A stretch of 64,000 nucleotides of DNA from Heterohyrax brucei (GCA_028571685.1 CM053156.1:87795049-87859048), one strand, 5' to 3'. Numbered from the stretch's first letter, positions 36,051-47,514 are shown. A program made the numbers and translations. The notes: a model not told the origin generated them from the sequence alone.

Positions 36051-36169
36051 AAATAGACAAGAAAGGACTTTCCCCTAGCCTCCCGAACTGTGAGAAAATA
36101 AATCTCTGAATTTTGAAGCCACCCAGTGGTGACGCTCTTGTCACAACAGGCCCGGGAGAATCAGAGCTC

Positions 36170-37395
36170 TCCCTCGACAGCATGTCTTACAGGCGCTGAG
36201 TCTGGGGCAGGCGTCATGGTCTCAGCCAGTCTGTATGAAGCGCCTCCAGACCACTTCAGTTATCCGTCTCTGACAAAGGACCTTTGGGGAAAAGTTAGAA
36301 CAAGAGTCAAAAGAGGGGAGATGTAGGCGCCTCTGGTTGTTCTGGAATCCAGCACTCAGGGTGGGCAGTTCAAAGCTGCCCCCGGCCTCCCCGGAGTGTG
36401 AAGTATATACGCTATCAGTACTTTTCACATCAGTTTTCCAAAGGATTTTCTTCTGTTTCTTCCTTCTTGTCTTCAGCCGGTTAGGAGCAGGCATGTTAAC
36501 AGAGACCAAGATGACTTCAAGCTGCAGATGACTTGGGTGTTGAGAGATGGATGACTTGCGGAAAATGCATGGGTCATGTCACCAAAGCTTGGGGTCAAAC
36601 TGGAGGGCTGATGGCAGTGAGCCGGGAGTGATGTATCAGGGGGTAAGCAGAGACCCCCGGCAGCTGGAGACTGGTCTTCTCAGTGCTCTGGGCCACCACT
36701 CGGCCTTTGCTCTAGGCCCTGCTGGCCGTGGACTCTTTCAGGGCCCCGTGGCTTCCTTTTGCTCAGCCTCTGGCCGCTACAGACCCCAGTGGTGTTTCGG
36801 CTGTCCCCACTGTTTCCCAGGGCTACGTGTAGCTGCTCCTTTGCCTTTTGTCTTCTGTCCGAGCAAACGGACTCTACAGCAGGGGCACATGCGACTCTTC
36901 ATCACACCTGGCGACTCTGCCACAGGGTCCGGCTGGGCCCACCGCGTGTCCCAGCCTCTGTCCCCCAGGCCCGAGTCGGTCAGCTCCGGGTGCAGACGTG
37001 TGCTCGGATCCCCATGGCCAGGGCACTCCCGCTTTCTCCCGCAGAGGAGGGGCTGAGTTCACTTCTGTGTATGTTAGGTCCCGGAAGGCAGGGCCTGCCA
37101 CAGCACCAGGTGCTGCTCGCTGGTCTGGTCACAGCTAACGGTTCAGTCTGGCCGATCCACTGATAATCTTGGATCAAGGGCTGCATTAGGCTCTGCAAGA
37201 TGCCTGCGGTGACAGTGACATGGGTCTGGCATTCCCGGGCTCACCTCCCATCAGGGAGACACACAAGGTCACAGGAGCCAGGGCAGAGGTGGGGGTCAGG
37301 GAGGGGCGGAACTGGGAGCAGAGCCTGGACTTCGTGCCACTCCGGCCTGAGACTGGGCCCTGGGACCTCCCTATTTCTAGCTTTCTGACCTAATA
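36170..37395. other. GC-rich unique intergenic sequence
   Basis: Overlapping open frames at 36547-37163 in several frames show no family resemblance; the GC content explains them. No feature is called. Confidence 0.4.
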
Positions 37396-37404
37396 GTAAT
37401 AATA

Positions 37405-37812
37405 TTAATGTTATTGATTAATTGTGTGCCCCCTCACATATGTGTTGCCAACCCTACCCTTATACATCTGTGGTTATAACCTCATCCGGGAGTGGCTGTC
37501 TTTGTTACGTTAGTGAGTCAGGATTAGCGTAGGGTCCACCTCTTTTGAGATATAAAAGAGAATAAACAAGCAAGTGAGCAGGAAAGCAGGGTGAGATGAG
37601 AGAGATGGCGAGCCCCTGAAGGCCCCCAGGAGCAGAGAGAGGCTCAGAGGAGACAAGAACCTTCCTCCAGAGACGACAGGTAGAGAGCCCACCCCACGGC
37701 CGGCGCCCTGACTGTGAGCTTCTAGCCTTCTGAGCTGTGAGAAAATACATTTCTGTTCTTTAAAGACACCCATTTGTGGTGTTTCCGTTACAGCAGCACA
37801 CAGTAACTAAGG
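37405..37812 (+). mobile_element. MLT1-type solo LTR, sense orientation
   Basis: Clear landmarks appear in order: attgtgtgccccctcacata, tgtggttataacctcatcc, tttgttacgttagtgagtca, ctcttttgagatataaaaga, gagctgtgagaaaatacatt and a cagcagcacacagtaacta end. It is close to full length with no internal genes. Confidence 0.8.
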
Positions 37813-37950
37813 CGCTCAGTTTCCAGACTGTGCAAAGGGTCATGGGAGCCCCTTCCTTATTACTGTCAAGAGGATTAAACTAGACAGTACAGGAGATACC
37901 CCTGTGGCATGGCGAGCACAGCCGACAGGCTCCTTGTCTGCGTCCCAGTC

Positions 37951-38107
37951 GATGCCCTGAGGCAGACAGCTGCTCCCAGGATGCATCTGGGGTGGTGCCC
38001 TGGGGTAGAGAGCTGCTTCTGAGATGCTCCGGTGGTGCCCTAAGGCAGAGAGCTGCTCCAGAGATGCAGGGTGATGCCCTGAGGTGGAGAGCTGCTCTCA
38101 TCTGGGG
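37951..38107. repeat. About 40-base minisatellite, four copies
   Basis: Units start at 37951, 37994, 38034 and 38073, each beginning gatgccctgagg or ggtgccct and containing agagctgct. Unit lengths are 43, 40, 39 and about 35 bases, with several differences between units. Confidence 0.8.
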
Positions 38108-38515
38108 AGCCAAAATTGGGTTCCTCTGGAACTGCTCTCAGCTTGTCTCCTACATGCAAAGCAAAAGTGACACTTCAAGATTTCGGCTTTGTAATTCCTT
38201 CCTACTCTTGCAAAGATGGTGGGTCTAGGATGCTAGTGAGCTTACTCCTGGGAACGGCTGTGGGACCAAGAGGCAGGGCCTGGCCACATCCACACCCCGG
38301 GGCCTGCCAAGCTCGGCCTCTGTCAGCAGGGGCCGGAAAGGATGGCTTTAGGCTTTGCCCAGGGTGGAGACCCCAGGGTCAAAGGTGAGACCCACTGTCC
38401 TCTTACTTTTGCCAGGCTGCTCTGCAAGAGCCCGGGGGGAAGGGACAAGGTTTATGAGCCTGGTGCCTAGCACTAATGGGGGACTCGTGTTGTTTGTAGG
38501 TAATTGAATGTTGGA

Positions 38516-38715
38516 TAAGGATCCAGGTGGTGCAGTGGTGAAGTGCTCGGCTGCTAACCAGAAGGTTGGCAGTTTAAGCCCACTGGTCGCTCTGCAGGAG
38601 AAAGGTGGTGACCTGAGTCGGTGACGATTTGTAGCCTTGGAAACCCTATGGGGCAGTTCTACCCAGTCCTACAGGCTTGCTAGGAGCTGGAATCGACTTG
38701 ATAGCAGTCAGTGAA
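38516..38715 (+). mobile_element. AfroSINE, long form
   Basis: It has ggatccaggtggtgcagtgg, agaaggttggcagtttaagc, and the internal block (caggagaaaggtggtgacct to cgatttgtagccttgg). Then come aaaccctatggggcagttct and tggaatcgacttgatagcag. It is a near-complete long copy. Confidence 0.88.
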
Positions 38716-39186
38716 TGTCAAGTGGAGCTGGAGCACTCCACAGCCTGGGGAGCCGGGGTCCCCAGACGTCAACAGCACTGTCGTGGTAGCAAAAATAACT
38801 AGAAGAGCTCATGTTCCTCAAGTCACGGTGAAGTGCGTGTCATCGTGTGTGCGCTCTGTCGCTGACATCCTCCTCCCAGTGCGTTGAGCTGGTGTCATTC
38901 TCACCGCCAGCATCGACAGGGGAAGCAGAGATAGTGTCTACCAGAAACTTGGAGGGTAAGCACTGTGCTCCTGGCCTGAGGGCTGCCGCGCAGCAGCAAA
39001 ACTCAGCTCTATGGCGCTGCAGCCCTTCCCTATGGCCTGCTGCAGCCGGGCCCAGAGTGGTACATGAGAAAGCTGTGTGTGGCACAAGGTGCGTGACCCG
39101 TCGCATCTGTGTGACACTGGCACTGCTTCACATCTGATTGCTTCACGGACAGTGTGAAGAACTGAATTGTGTCCCTCTGAATATAG

Positions 39187-39349
39187 AGTGGAAACCCTGG
39201 TGTTGTGAGGGTTAAGTGCTGTCTGCTCCCCAGAAGGTCAGTTCGAATCCACCAGGCACTTCTTGGAAACTCTGTGGAGCAGTCCTACTGTGTCCTGTAG
39301 GGTTGCTTTGAGTCAGAAACAACTCAATGGCAGTTGGTTTGTTTTTGGA
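39187..39349 (+). mobile_element. AfroSINE, short form
   Basis: It begins ggaaaccctggtgttgtgag and has ggtcagttcgaatccacca followed by cttcttggaaactctgtgg. The tail is aacaactcaatggcagttgg. Confidence 0.88.
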
Positions 39350-39358
39350 AATCCATGT

Positions 39359-39522
39359 TGGAAACTCTGGTGGCACAGTGGTTAAGGGCTATAACTGCTC
39401 ACCAAAAGATCAATGGCTCAGGCCCACCAGACAGGCCTTGGAAGCTCCATGGGGCGGGTCTGCTTGGTCCTATCGGGTCACACTGTGAATCAGAACTGAC
39501 TCAGTGGCAGCAGGCTTGTCTA
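39359..39522 (+). mobile_element. AfroSINE, short form (tandem with the previous copy)
   Basis: It begins ggaaactctggtggcacagt and has atggctcaggcccaccag then ccttggaagctccatgggg. The tail is aactgactcagtggcagcag. Confidence 0.87.
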
Positions 39523-39837
39523 TTTGAAATATATGTTAAAATCGTAACCCTTAAGCCTGTAAACAGGATTCCAGTTGGGAACGAGTTTTCTTATATTACA
39601 CTAACGAGGTCCTCCAGGAGTCGAGTAGTGCTCGATCTCATCTCTGCGGAGTGATAGGAAGGGCAGGAGAGACCCAGCGAGCCCTGGTTGGGGCTGTCAG
39701 CCTCCGGAGCTGGGGGAAAGGAGCCTCTGTTCACTCCCGTGCCGCCACTGGTCGTCGCTCTGCTCTGGCCGCACTAGGAAGCCAAGACAGCTGCCTCTGG
39801 TGACAGTCTTTCATTAACACCTCCAGTGACAACTGAA

Positions 39838-40000
39838 AGGAGGCTCAGTGGCACGGTGGTTAAGCGCTCGGCCGCTAACTGAAAAGCCGGCAGTTCAAAT
39901 CTACTAGCGGCCCCACAGGCAAAAGCTGTGTCGGTGGTCAGCTCCTGCAGAGACCTGAGGCCTTGGAGACCCTGGGGCCTCAATGACAACGGCTGGCTTT
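39838..40000 (+). mobile_element. AfroSINE, long form
   Basis: It has ggctcagtggcacggtggtt, aagccggcagttcaaatcta, an internal block with gtcggtggtcagctcctgc, and then cttggagaccctggggcc. The tail has decayed. Confidence 0.8.
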
Positions 40001-40019
40001 CCACAGTGGAGAACTGCAC

Positions 40020-40470
40020 GGGGGTGCCTCACATACTTAGGTGAAGGTCCTGACTCCGGTATGTGTGGATATACCCTTGTTTGGAAAAAGGGTCTTTGAA
40101 GATGTCATCAGTTAATGGGAGGTCACACAGAGGGAGTGTGGGTTCCAGTCTCATCTGGATGATGAGATTATAAAGGGGTGAAGAGACCCGGCCAGGCCAA
40201 CAGACAGAGGAAAGGCGCCACGTGCTGCTGAGGCTGCACGGCAAGAAACGGCCGGCGCTGTGAGCTGTCAGAGCGGGGAGGAAGGTGTGGGCCAGCTTCT
40301 CCCTCGGGGCCTCAGAAGGGACCTACCCAGCCGATACCCTGAGCTCAGGCTCCCAGCCTCCCGGGCTAGCAGACGCAGACGTGCCTTTCCGGTGGAGAGC
40401 TGCCCACTTGGTGGTACCTTGTTATGGCAGGAAACAAAGACGCCTTCTCAACACTTGCTTCCGTCCCTTC
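40020..40470 (+). mobile_element. MLT1-type LTR remnant, sense
   Basis: ttggaaaaagggtctttgaag, gtcatcagttaatgggaggtc and tggatgatgagattataaag are in the order seen in MLT1-type LTRs, and gtggtaccttgttatggcag lies near the end. It is considerably diverged. Confidence 0.5.
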
Positions 40471-40479
40471 TTAATGCAG

Positions 40480-42080
40480 AGCAAGCCAGCCAGGAGCTGG
40501 GGGGCTTTGACTTGTGATAATGGGGCATTAGAGGGTTGGTGACGATGCATTAAGTTTCACTGCATTTAATTTTGTAGTCACTTTCTACTTACAGCACATG
40601 GGACTGACTTACATTTGTGTAACAGGCGTTGTTTTTCCTAAAGCAAACATTTTAAGGGGAAAAAAAATTACTGAGTGTGAGAAAAATATTAAGTGAATAA
40701 CCATACGGGCAGCACCCCATTCCATAGAAATCTCACAGGTGTCTCATAGATGTCTCACAGGTGATGGTGGCTGGAAGAATGGGACCCCACTACCAGGCCA
40801 GGGCTGCTGTTGAGAACTGGTCTTGCGTCTCTGATTGCTGTCACCTAACAGACCCCAGGACACCATTCAGCCTCTGATTATGGCTGTCTTGCATTGTTCT
40901 CTGACAGTACTCTACCTTTTCCTCTCCTGGGCAAATCACAGGCTGTTAAAGAGCATGTTATCCACCACACGCCTTTGGCACCCAGCACAATGCTCCGAGT
41001 TGCAGGTGATTGATGGGATCATCTCTGGCAAGTTTAACTGCCGTCCTGTGAGAGCGCCTCGACTGTTATTTGCCGTGAATTCATCACTGATTCCTGGTCT
41101 TGAGGAGGAAGCACACATCAGCTCTGACTATTCTTATCACAAGCACCTCTAGGCATCGTTCCTTTGTTGCTGGCTTGGGCAGTGGTGGCCACAGCAGAGG
41201 ACAGGGACGGCTGGCCTACCACGTGCGCCCCGGAGCGCTGAGAAGGTTGGGAAACATGAACAATGAATGAAACTGGAACTTTTCTGGAAAGCTTGATGTA
41301 CATGTAATCATTGCACGTACAAACCTGCTTTATGTCCTAGTTTCTTCTGTAAAAGCAGGAGCCTCGGCAGTGACGGTGACGACGACATTAGCAACATGTT
41401 GCCTCAGTTAGAAAATACAAAGTCTGACACTTAAGTCCGCAAACTTCGTTGTTCTCATTGCTGAACATCCCTATGGTCACCTTTGAAGTCCTCCCCTTGG
41501 GGAGCTATGAGCCGATGCCAGGGCCTAGTCTACCCTTCAAAGCAATTTTGGACTATTTTTCTGGACTGGCCATCAGAGCTGTCATCGCACAAGGTCTGAC
41601 AATTACATTCACAGGCTCAAACTGGAGAAAGTGCTTTGAAGGGTGAACTAGGGCTGGCGTTGGTGCCTAGCTTCTCAAGAGGAGTGCCCTGAAGGTGATG
41701 TGGTGATGTTCAACAATGAGGCATGGAGCACTCTCTCTAGGATGAGTTGGCAAACTCAAAGGTCAGTGCTTGTATTGGCTTTGAAAATGAAAGACGGGAG
41801 CTCAAACTGGTCCAGAAATAGAGACTTTGTTGTTCAGATGCTTGTTTGTTTGGGGCGAGGCTTGGCCCAGCGCCTCAAATGATATCGCCGGGGACCTGGT
41901 TCTCACCATCTCTCCATCGTGTGTTTCACAGTGTCTCCTTCAGCCTCAGGTTCCGCCAGGGAAAGATGACTTCCCTTTCTCAGAAGCCCCAGCAACTGTT
42001 GCCGCTCATGTCACTAGCTCCAACTGGGTGGCATACACATCCTTGAACCAATCACACTGTCCGTCACATGGGGAATGCTG
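40480..42080. other. Unique intergenic sequence
   Basis: No gene or repeat recognised in this stretch. Confidence 0.35.
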
Positions 42081-42084
42081 GTTG

Positions 42085-42300
42085 GTCTTTGAAGTCAAAC
42101 AGACCTGGATTAAAATTCTGACTGCCCCTTGCCTAACTGTGTGAACTTGAGCAAGTCATTTTCCCTTTCCGAGCCTCAGTTTTCTCATCTCTGAAATGGG
42201 GACAGTGATAGCACCCACCTGATAGGGCTGTTGTGAGGGGTTAATAGAGAATGTGGGTAAGACATTGAGTGTATCTGTGGAGCACCTACGTAGGTCCTGC
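42085..42300 (+). mobile_element. MIR SINE, near full length
   Basis: tcaaacagacctggattaaa, gtgtgaacttgagcaagtca, cgagcctcagttttctcatc and ctgaaatggggacagtgata appear in the correct order. It ends near gtggagcacctacgtagg. Confidence 0.85.
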
Positions 42301-42579
42301 TGTAGCTATAGGACCCCAGTGCGGGTCAGGGAGACACAAGCTGTGCTTGTAACAATACCGTGTGGAGTACCAGGGACTCAGTAGATCACCAAGGAATGAA
42401 TGCCTATGCCTTTCATCACAACTCTGAACAACCATATGGTGGGAAAATCCTGGGGCTTCCCCGGAGCATCAATACTGGGCACAACCCAGCCTGAGAGGTC
42501 AGGCAGGCTGTCCTCCGGACCAGACCTTTCTCTCGGATCTGAGAGAGGAACTGGTGGTGAGGTGAAGAGACACACTCAG

Positions 42580-42960
42580 GTTGTTGTTGGTTGCTGTCCG
42601 GTGGGCTCTGGTGCATGGTGACCCCGTGGGGGACAGACTGAAAGGTCATCCGCCTGGCCTGGTACCGTCTCTTGATCCTAGGTGGCTTCTTCAGTCCACT
42701 GTTGTGGCCACTGTGTATTTTGTGGGCCTTCCACGTGGGGGCTCATCTTCCAATATATATTATAAATGGTCTGCTGTGATCCCCAGGGTTTTCATTGACT
42801 GCTTTGGGAAAGTGGCCTCTCTTGACAGTCTGCCTTAGTTTAGAAGCTCCTCTGTAGCCCCTCCACTGTGGGCATCCCTGAAATACTGGCAGCAAAGCCC
42901 CCCGCATCCCAGCTCCGTGCAAGCCCCCACAGTATGACAAACTCACAGCTCGGGGTGGAG
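42580..42960 (-). mobile_element. RTE LINE with large internal deletion (both ends kept)
   Basis: The left part (42580 to about 42730) is the reversed RTE 3' end. The right part (about 42740-42960) is the reversed RTE 5' end (gggctcatcttccaatat, tgccttagtttagaagctc, agcccccacagtatgacaa). More than 2.5 kb of coding sequence is missing between them. Confidence 0.7.
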
Positions 42961-43195
42961 AGTAACAGGACAGGCTGCCCTGATCGCTTTTCCTGGCGCA
43001 CGCCAAGTTCACACCTCCCTTGTCTTTGCCTGGCTGTCTCCTTTACCTCTTTGGGTTCCTACTCAAGCAGCTCATCCTGAGAGCCCCTCTGTCTCCACGC
43101 CATTCGAGATGGATCCCTTCTCCCCTGTTGGAGGAGCCCTGGGGGCACGGTGGGTGAAGCACTGGGCTGCTAACCAAAAGGCTGGTGGCCTGGAC

Positions 43196-43352
43196 CCAAA
43201 CCTGGTGGTGCAGTGGGTTAAAGGCTCTGTCTGCTCACCAGAAGGTTGGCAGCTCAAATCCACCAGGCAATCCTTGGAAACTCCATGGGGCAGTTCTACT
43301 CTGTCCTGTAGGATTGCTATGAGTTGGACCCGACTCGACGGCAGTAGGTGGT
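43196..43352 (+). mobile_element. AfroSINE, short form, nested
   Basis: It begins ccaaacctggtggtgcagtg and has cagctcaaatccaccaggc then atccttggaaactccatggg. The tail ttggacccgactcgacggca is the best-preserved in the window, suggesting a young copy. Confidence 0.88.
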
Positions 43353-43401
43353 ATCTCCATAGAAGAAAGATATGGCAATCTGCTTCTGCAAAGACTCAAA
43401 G

Positions 43402-43571
43402 CCCAAATCCACTGCCCTCCACTGCCCTCAAGCTGAATCTGACTCACAGCAACCCTATCAGACAGGGTAGAACTGCCCCACAAAGTTTCCAAGGAGTTCC
43501 TCAAGGATTTGAACCGCAACCTTTTTGGTTAGCAGCTGCAGCACTTAACCACAACACTGCTGGAGTTTTCT
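43402..43571 (-). mobile_element. AfroSINE, short form, nested and inverted
   Basis: It reads aaatccactgccctccactg, then gggtagaactgccccacaaa, gtttccaaggagttcctcaa and ggttagcagctgcagcactt. The reversed internal block is absent. Confidence 0.87.
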
Positions 43572-43669
43572 CTGGGAAGATTACAGCCTGGGAAATTCTC
43601 TGGGCCGTTCTGCCTGTCCGGGTCAGTGTGAGACCGAATCAGCTCAAGAGCAGTGGATTTGTTTGGGGG

Positions 43670-44690
43670 GTCTCCTGACTCTACTTGTTAACCCTCTGTC
43701 TGCTCTGTTGATGTATTTTTGTCCTTAGTGTTTATTCCAACCTGAAATCGTATTATTTGTTTTATTGGTAATTGTCTTTCTGGCATGAAGGTCTCAGATG
43801 GCAGGACTACAGCCCCTTATTTTGCCCACAGTCACAGTCTCCGTGCCTAGAGCAGTGTCTGGGTCCCAGCAGATACTTAACAATGAGCTGTTGAGTGAAC
43901 AAAGGAAGAAACTTAGAACTCAGTGTACTTTCACTGCACCACTTTGACATTTCTATAACCAAGAGTCAAATCTTAAAGACTGGGGGCAAGAAAGCCAGGT
44001 TCTCTTCATTTCCTCCCCGTTTCTCCACCACATTCAGGCAGGAGATCTCACTATATTTCTGAGCCCTAAGTCTCAAAGGTATCAACTCAAAATCAGCCCC
44101 GTCTGGGTTTCTGAACTACAGTTATGGCTTCCAGAGGCCATTTCAGCTCTCTTTTGTTTCACTTGAGTCCCGCTGAGCAGGCTCCTCTTGTCTTCTAGAA
44201 GGAAATCATTTTCACATGAGAAAATGTGGAGCTCATTAGACATGTGATTGTGAAATGGCGTTGAGCAGAAAGCACGTTATGGCTGTGGTCTAAGAAGGCC
44301 TGTGGTGCCCATTCTTGGTTCTAGCCTTCCACAGTTCCAGAAGCAGGCGGTGCAGAGCCCTGTCCCCCCTCTCCGCAGCCCTGGCAGCCTCTTCTCTCCC
44401 ACCCTGTTGCGTTCGTGACCTTCTCACTCTGCTACGTTTGGACTGTTCCCCAGGTCCAAGGGAGATCTAGATGAGGAATGTGGCTGATACGTTACAGAAT
44501 TTAGGCAAATATAATAACTTTTTACCTAGGACTCTAGGAAAAAAAAATTAAATATTTCCATGGAAAGAAATAAAGTTGGCTATAACAGGGAGGGAGACAA
44601 AACCCCCAACAACAGTGACTCACCTGTATTCTACAAATGTCTCTTGAAAAAATATTGTAGAGTGTGCGTGTATACATACACACACACATA
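43670..44690. other. Unique intergenic sequence
   Basis: No gene or repeat recognised. Confidence 0.35.
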
Positions 44691-44691
44691 C

Positions 44692-44785
44692 CAACACCAA
44701 ACCCCACTCACTGCTGTCAACTCTGTTCTGACTCGCAGTGACCCTGGAGGACAGAGCAGAACTGGGAGGGGATTACGGGACCATA
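44692..44785 (-). mobile_element. AfroSINE 3' fragment, inverted
   Basis: caaaccccactcactgctgt, ctgttctgactcgcagtgac and ggacagagcagaactggga match the reversed SINE tail. The copy stops before the B-box. It abuts an inverted L1. Confidence 0.78.
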
Positions 44786-45530
44786 CGGGAATTCTGCGCT
44801 TAATCTTTTGAGGAATGGCCAGACCCTTCCCACAGCAGCTGCACTGATGTAAGGCCCACCACCCGGGAGTGGGGGCTCGAATTTCTCCACAGCCTCATCA
44901 GCAGTTGCCCTTTTTCATTTCTCGGATCTCAGCCATCCAAGTGGGAGCAAGGCGGTATTTCACTGAGGTCGCAATTTCCGTCTCCCTGGTAACCGGTGAT
45001 GTGGACTCTCTTTCAGTGCACATCCTGGCCACTTGCATTTACTCTTCGAAGAAATATCTACTCAAGCTCTTCACCCACTTTTCAGTTGTGCTGTTTGCCT
45101 TTTGGTATCGAGTTGTTGTTCTTGATATGGTCTTGATATTAAACCCCTGGCACTTGGCTGGCTTCGGCATCTGATAAATTCTTCTCAGAAATTCTCTTCC
45201 ATTCTGTAGACTCTACTTTGCTGATAAAGTCCTTTAATGTACCAATTTCATTTAAAGAAAACTTGTTTTAAATTTTGATAAAACTCAATTTAATTTTTTT
45301 TAATTTTGTCATTAATCCCTTTGGTGTCATATCTAAAGAATCTCCCCCCCCCAAAAAAAATTTCTGCATGTTTTCTTCTGAGAGTTGTGTTGTTTTAGTT
45401 CTTCCATTTAGGTCACCGATCCATTTGAGCTAATGGTTTCATATGGCATTAGATATTGGTCCAACCTCATTCTTTTGCATGTGAAGATCCAATTATCCCA
45501 GCAAAAAATTCCTCTATCTTAACCTTCAAT
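44785..45530 (-). mobile_element. L1 LINE 3' region, inverted
   Basis: catttctcggatctcagcca, ctcttcacccacttttcag, cccctggcacttggctggc, cctttggtgtcatatctaaa, ttcttttgcatgtgaagatc and ccaattatcccagc follow the order of a reversed L1 3' region. Multiple stops are present. Confidence 0.8.
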
Positions 45531-45839
45531 TCTGATATTTAATACTGGCAACTTAGGTTGGCTCCCAAATTCATGTGGAACTCAGCCAACATTTACAAAT
45601 AGGATTCTAAGGATCACGGGGCTGCTTGAGGTATGTTGTAAGATTTAAATTTCTGGTATTTCAAATGGCCCCAACTCTTACCTTTCCCTTACCTTGCACT
45701 TGACTGTGTAACTGTGAGATGACTTCTGGAGTCACAAGTGCTTGCCCAGGGGCTTGTTTTGGCCAGTGTGATGTTCAGAGATGTGGCACACACAGGGGCT
45801 TGGGAAGGGCTTGTAGGTTGGGATTTTTGTCTCCAAAGC

Positions 45840-46110
45840 TCCAACTGCTGGAGCCACTGTGTTGGGCCATCTTGCTGTGGGTCTTTGTCTTTTTTCCTGA
45901 CCCTCTGGTTTACCAAGCATGATGTCCATCTCCAAGGACTGATCCTTCCTGACGGCATGTCCAAAGTATGTGAGATGTAATCTTACCATCCTTGCTTCTA
46001 TGGAGCTTTCTGGTTGTACTTCTTCCAAGACAGATTTGCTCATTCTTTGGGCAGTCTATGGCGTATTCAATATTCTTTGCCAACACCATAATTTAAAGAC
46101 ATCAATTTTT
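45840..46110 (-). mobile_element. RTE 3'-region fragment
   Basis: taccaagcatgatgtccatc, catgtccaaagtatgtgaga, ggttgtacttcttccaagac and caccataatttaaagacatc match the reversed RTE 3' region. The first ~100 bases up to the terminus are degraded or absent. Confidence 0.82.
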
Positions 46111-46119
46111 CTAGTAGTA

Positions 46120-46262
46120 GTATTATCCACAATTCACAGATGAAGAAACAGAGACATGAAAGGTGGAACAACTTGGCCAAAATCACAGAGCTAGGCAAGA
46201 GGCGAGATTTTAACACAGATTTGTGTAACAATACCATCTGCGTGTGATATCATTATGCCTTA
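46120..46262 (-). mobile_element. MIR-family SINE, inverted
   Basis: aattcacagatgaagaaaca, acttggccaaaatcacagag and ctaggcaagaggcgagattt form the reversed MIR signature. Confidence 0.75.
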
Positions 46263-46740
46263 CTGTCTAAACATTCTAGATGCTGTAAGAAGATCACATG
46301 ATTCCTTTTACATAAATAAATAATGTAGAACTTTCTAAGAAGGGTAACATCTGAGGTGGACTTAGAGGTGGCTTTGGGTAGGGTGTCATGCTACGAGGGG
46401 AAGGGGTGCTACTCTGAGGATTTTTATTTTGCAAACAGGTCAAGACATTCCATATCTACTGGAATGAAGTTGCCCAAACACAGTGCTTGGCCCATGTCTG
46501 ACAGAGGTACAGACTTACCACTGAGGGATTAAGCATGATCTCGTTTGTGAAGAATTCCTCTGATAAAAGTCAAGGCTACTGCAGGGCAGGTAAGACAGGC
46601 AGGTGTGTTTGCAATGTGTTGACTTAACTTGCTCATAAGTGTCTCTTCCATTAGCCTGAAGATTCTTGAAATTCTCACCATTAGCAAAGGCATTGAAGTC
46701 ACCAGTTAAGATACACATGCGCTGTTGTGAGATAAGCTGA

Positions 46741-46786
46741 GGGGTGTGTGTGTGTGTGTGTGTGTGCGTGTGTGTGTGTGTGAGCT
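46741..46786. repeat. (GT)n microsatellite
   Basis: About 20 GT units with one GC interruption near the centre. It is probably length-polymorphic. Confidence 0.95.
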
Positions 46787-46952
46787 ATTGGTGTGGAGTT
46801 CTCAGAGATGAGAAATGTATGAGTCTGAGGCATTCCAGATGGAAAACACATATGAAAACGTTGGACAGTTTCCACCAAGAAATCTGCCTCTTTGAGACTT
46901 TTCTGAAGGAGATGCTGATGGAAGAAAGACTTCCGGGCTCCTCCCACCAGGG

Positions 46953-47130
46953 ATGGTCCTGGGGGTGAAGTGGGTAAGAGCTCAGCTGCTAACCGAAAGA
47001 TTGGCGGTTCACATCCACCAGCCATCCTTTAGAAACTCGTCCTTTAGAAACCCGGGCAGTTCTGTCTTGTCCTATAGGGTCACTATAAGTTGGAATCAAC
47101 TTGATGGCAGCAGGTTTGGTCTTGGGTTTT
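46953..47130 (+). mobile_element. AfroSINE, short form with a small duplication
   Basis: It has ggtcctgggggtgaagtggg, gattggcggttcacatcca, and then the phrase cctttagaaactcgt/cctttagaaacccg twice. It continues ctataagttggaatcaactt to a ggtttggtcttgggttttt tail. The 13-base repeat inside is a local duplication. Confidence 0.85.
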
Positions 47131-47180
47131 TAATCGTAAATAATGCTGAGGGTCCCAGTTGGCCTTGAGTTGCTCAGTTG

Positions 47181-47460
47181 TGTGACAGGCCTCCTTTAAG
47201 GTTCTGAGAGCCCCATAGACTTTCTGGACCCCAGGAGATGGTTTCTGAATGACGACTCATTTCTTGCCCTACTCTCTTTTGGCTTGCTTAATTTGCTCTT
47301 TCACATCTCAAAAGAGACATACTCTCCACCAATACTGCTTCATTCATGTAACAAAGAACCCCCATCCCCAACTGGGCTGATAACCACAGGGATCGGGGTG
47401 AGGATTGACAGCATACACTGGGGGGAACACAATTCAACCCATGTAAACCAGCACATTCTC
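47181..47460 (-). mobile_element. MLT1-type LTR, inverted
   Basis: tcacatctcaaaagagacat, cttcattcatgtaacaaaga, gataaccacagggatcggg and gggaacacaattcaacccat mirror the sense LTR at 37405. Confidence 0.75.
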
Positions 47461-47514
47461 AGGTCCTGGGGTCTATGATTCAGAATCAACTTGATGGTAA
47501 TGGGGTTTGGAGAC

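Larger units (their letters stand above)
35300..36165 (+). mobile_element. MLT1-type LTR carrying three AfroSINEs
   Basis: The left part (about 35300-35483) and the right part (about 36050-36165) resemble one LTR. The right part ends with the hallmark aactgtgagaaaataaatctc and gaagccacccagtggtgac. The intervening DNA is AfroSINE (35484-35640, 35722-35835, 35836-36050). Confidence 0.6.
39155..39640 (+). mobile_element. MLT1-type LTR remnant with two tandem AfroSINEs inserted
   Basis: gaactgaattgtgtccctct at the left is the LTR start. After the two SINEs the text atgttaaaatcgtaaccctt and gtaaacaggattccagttgg continues it. The right limit is uncertain. Confidence 0.6.
43130..43665 (+). mobile_element. 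AfroSINE, long form, split by two other AfroSINEs
   Basis: Three pieces read through as one long-form SINE: 43130-43195 (aggagccctgggggcacggt), about 43355-43400 (gaagaaagatatggcaatct, cttctgcaaagact) and about 43572-43665 (ggaagattacagcctggga, aagagcagtggatttgttt). The gaps are filled by a + copy and a - copy. Confidence 0.8.

Noticed and set aside
36547-37163. A 169-codon plus-strand open frame and neighbours
   Set aside because: The sequence is low in recognisable motifs and open in more than one frame; nothing links it to a transcript.
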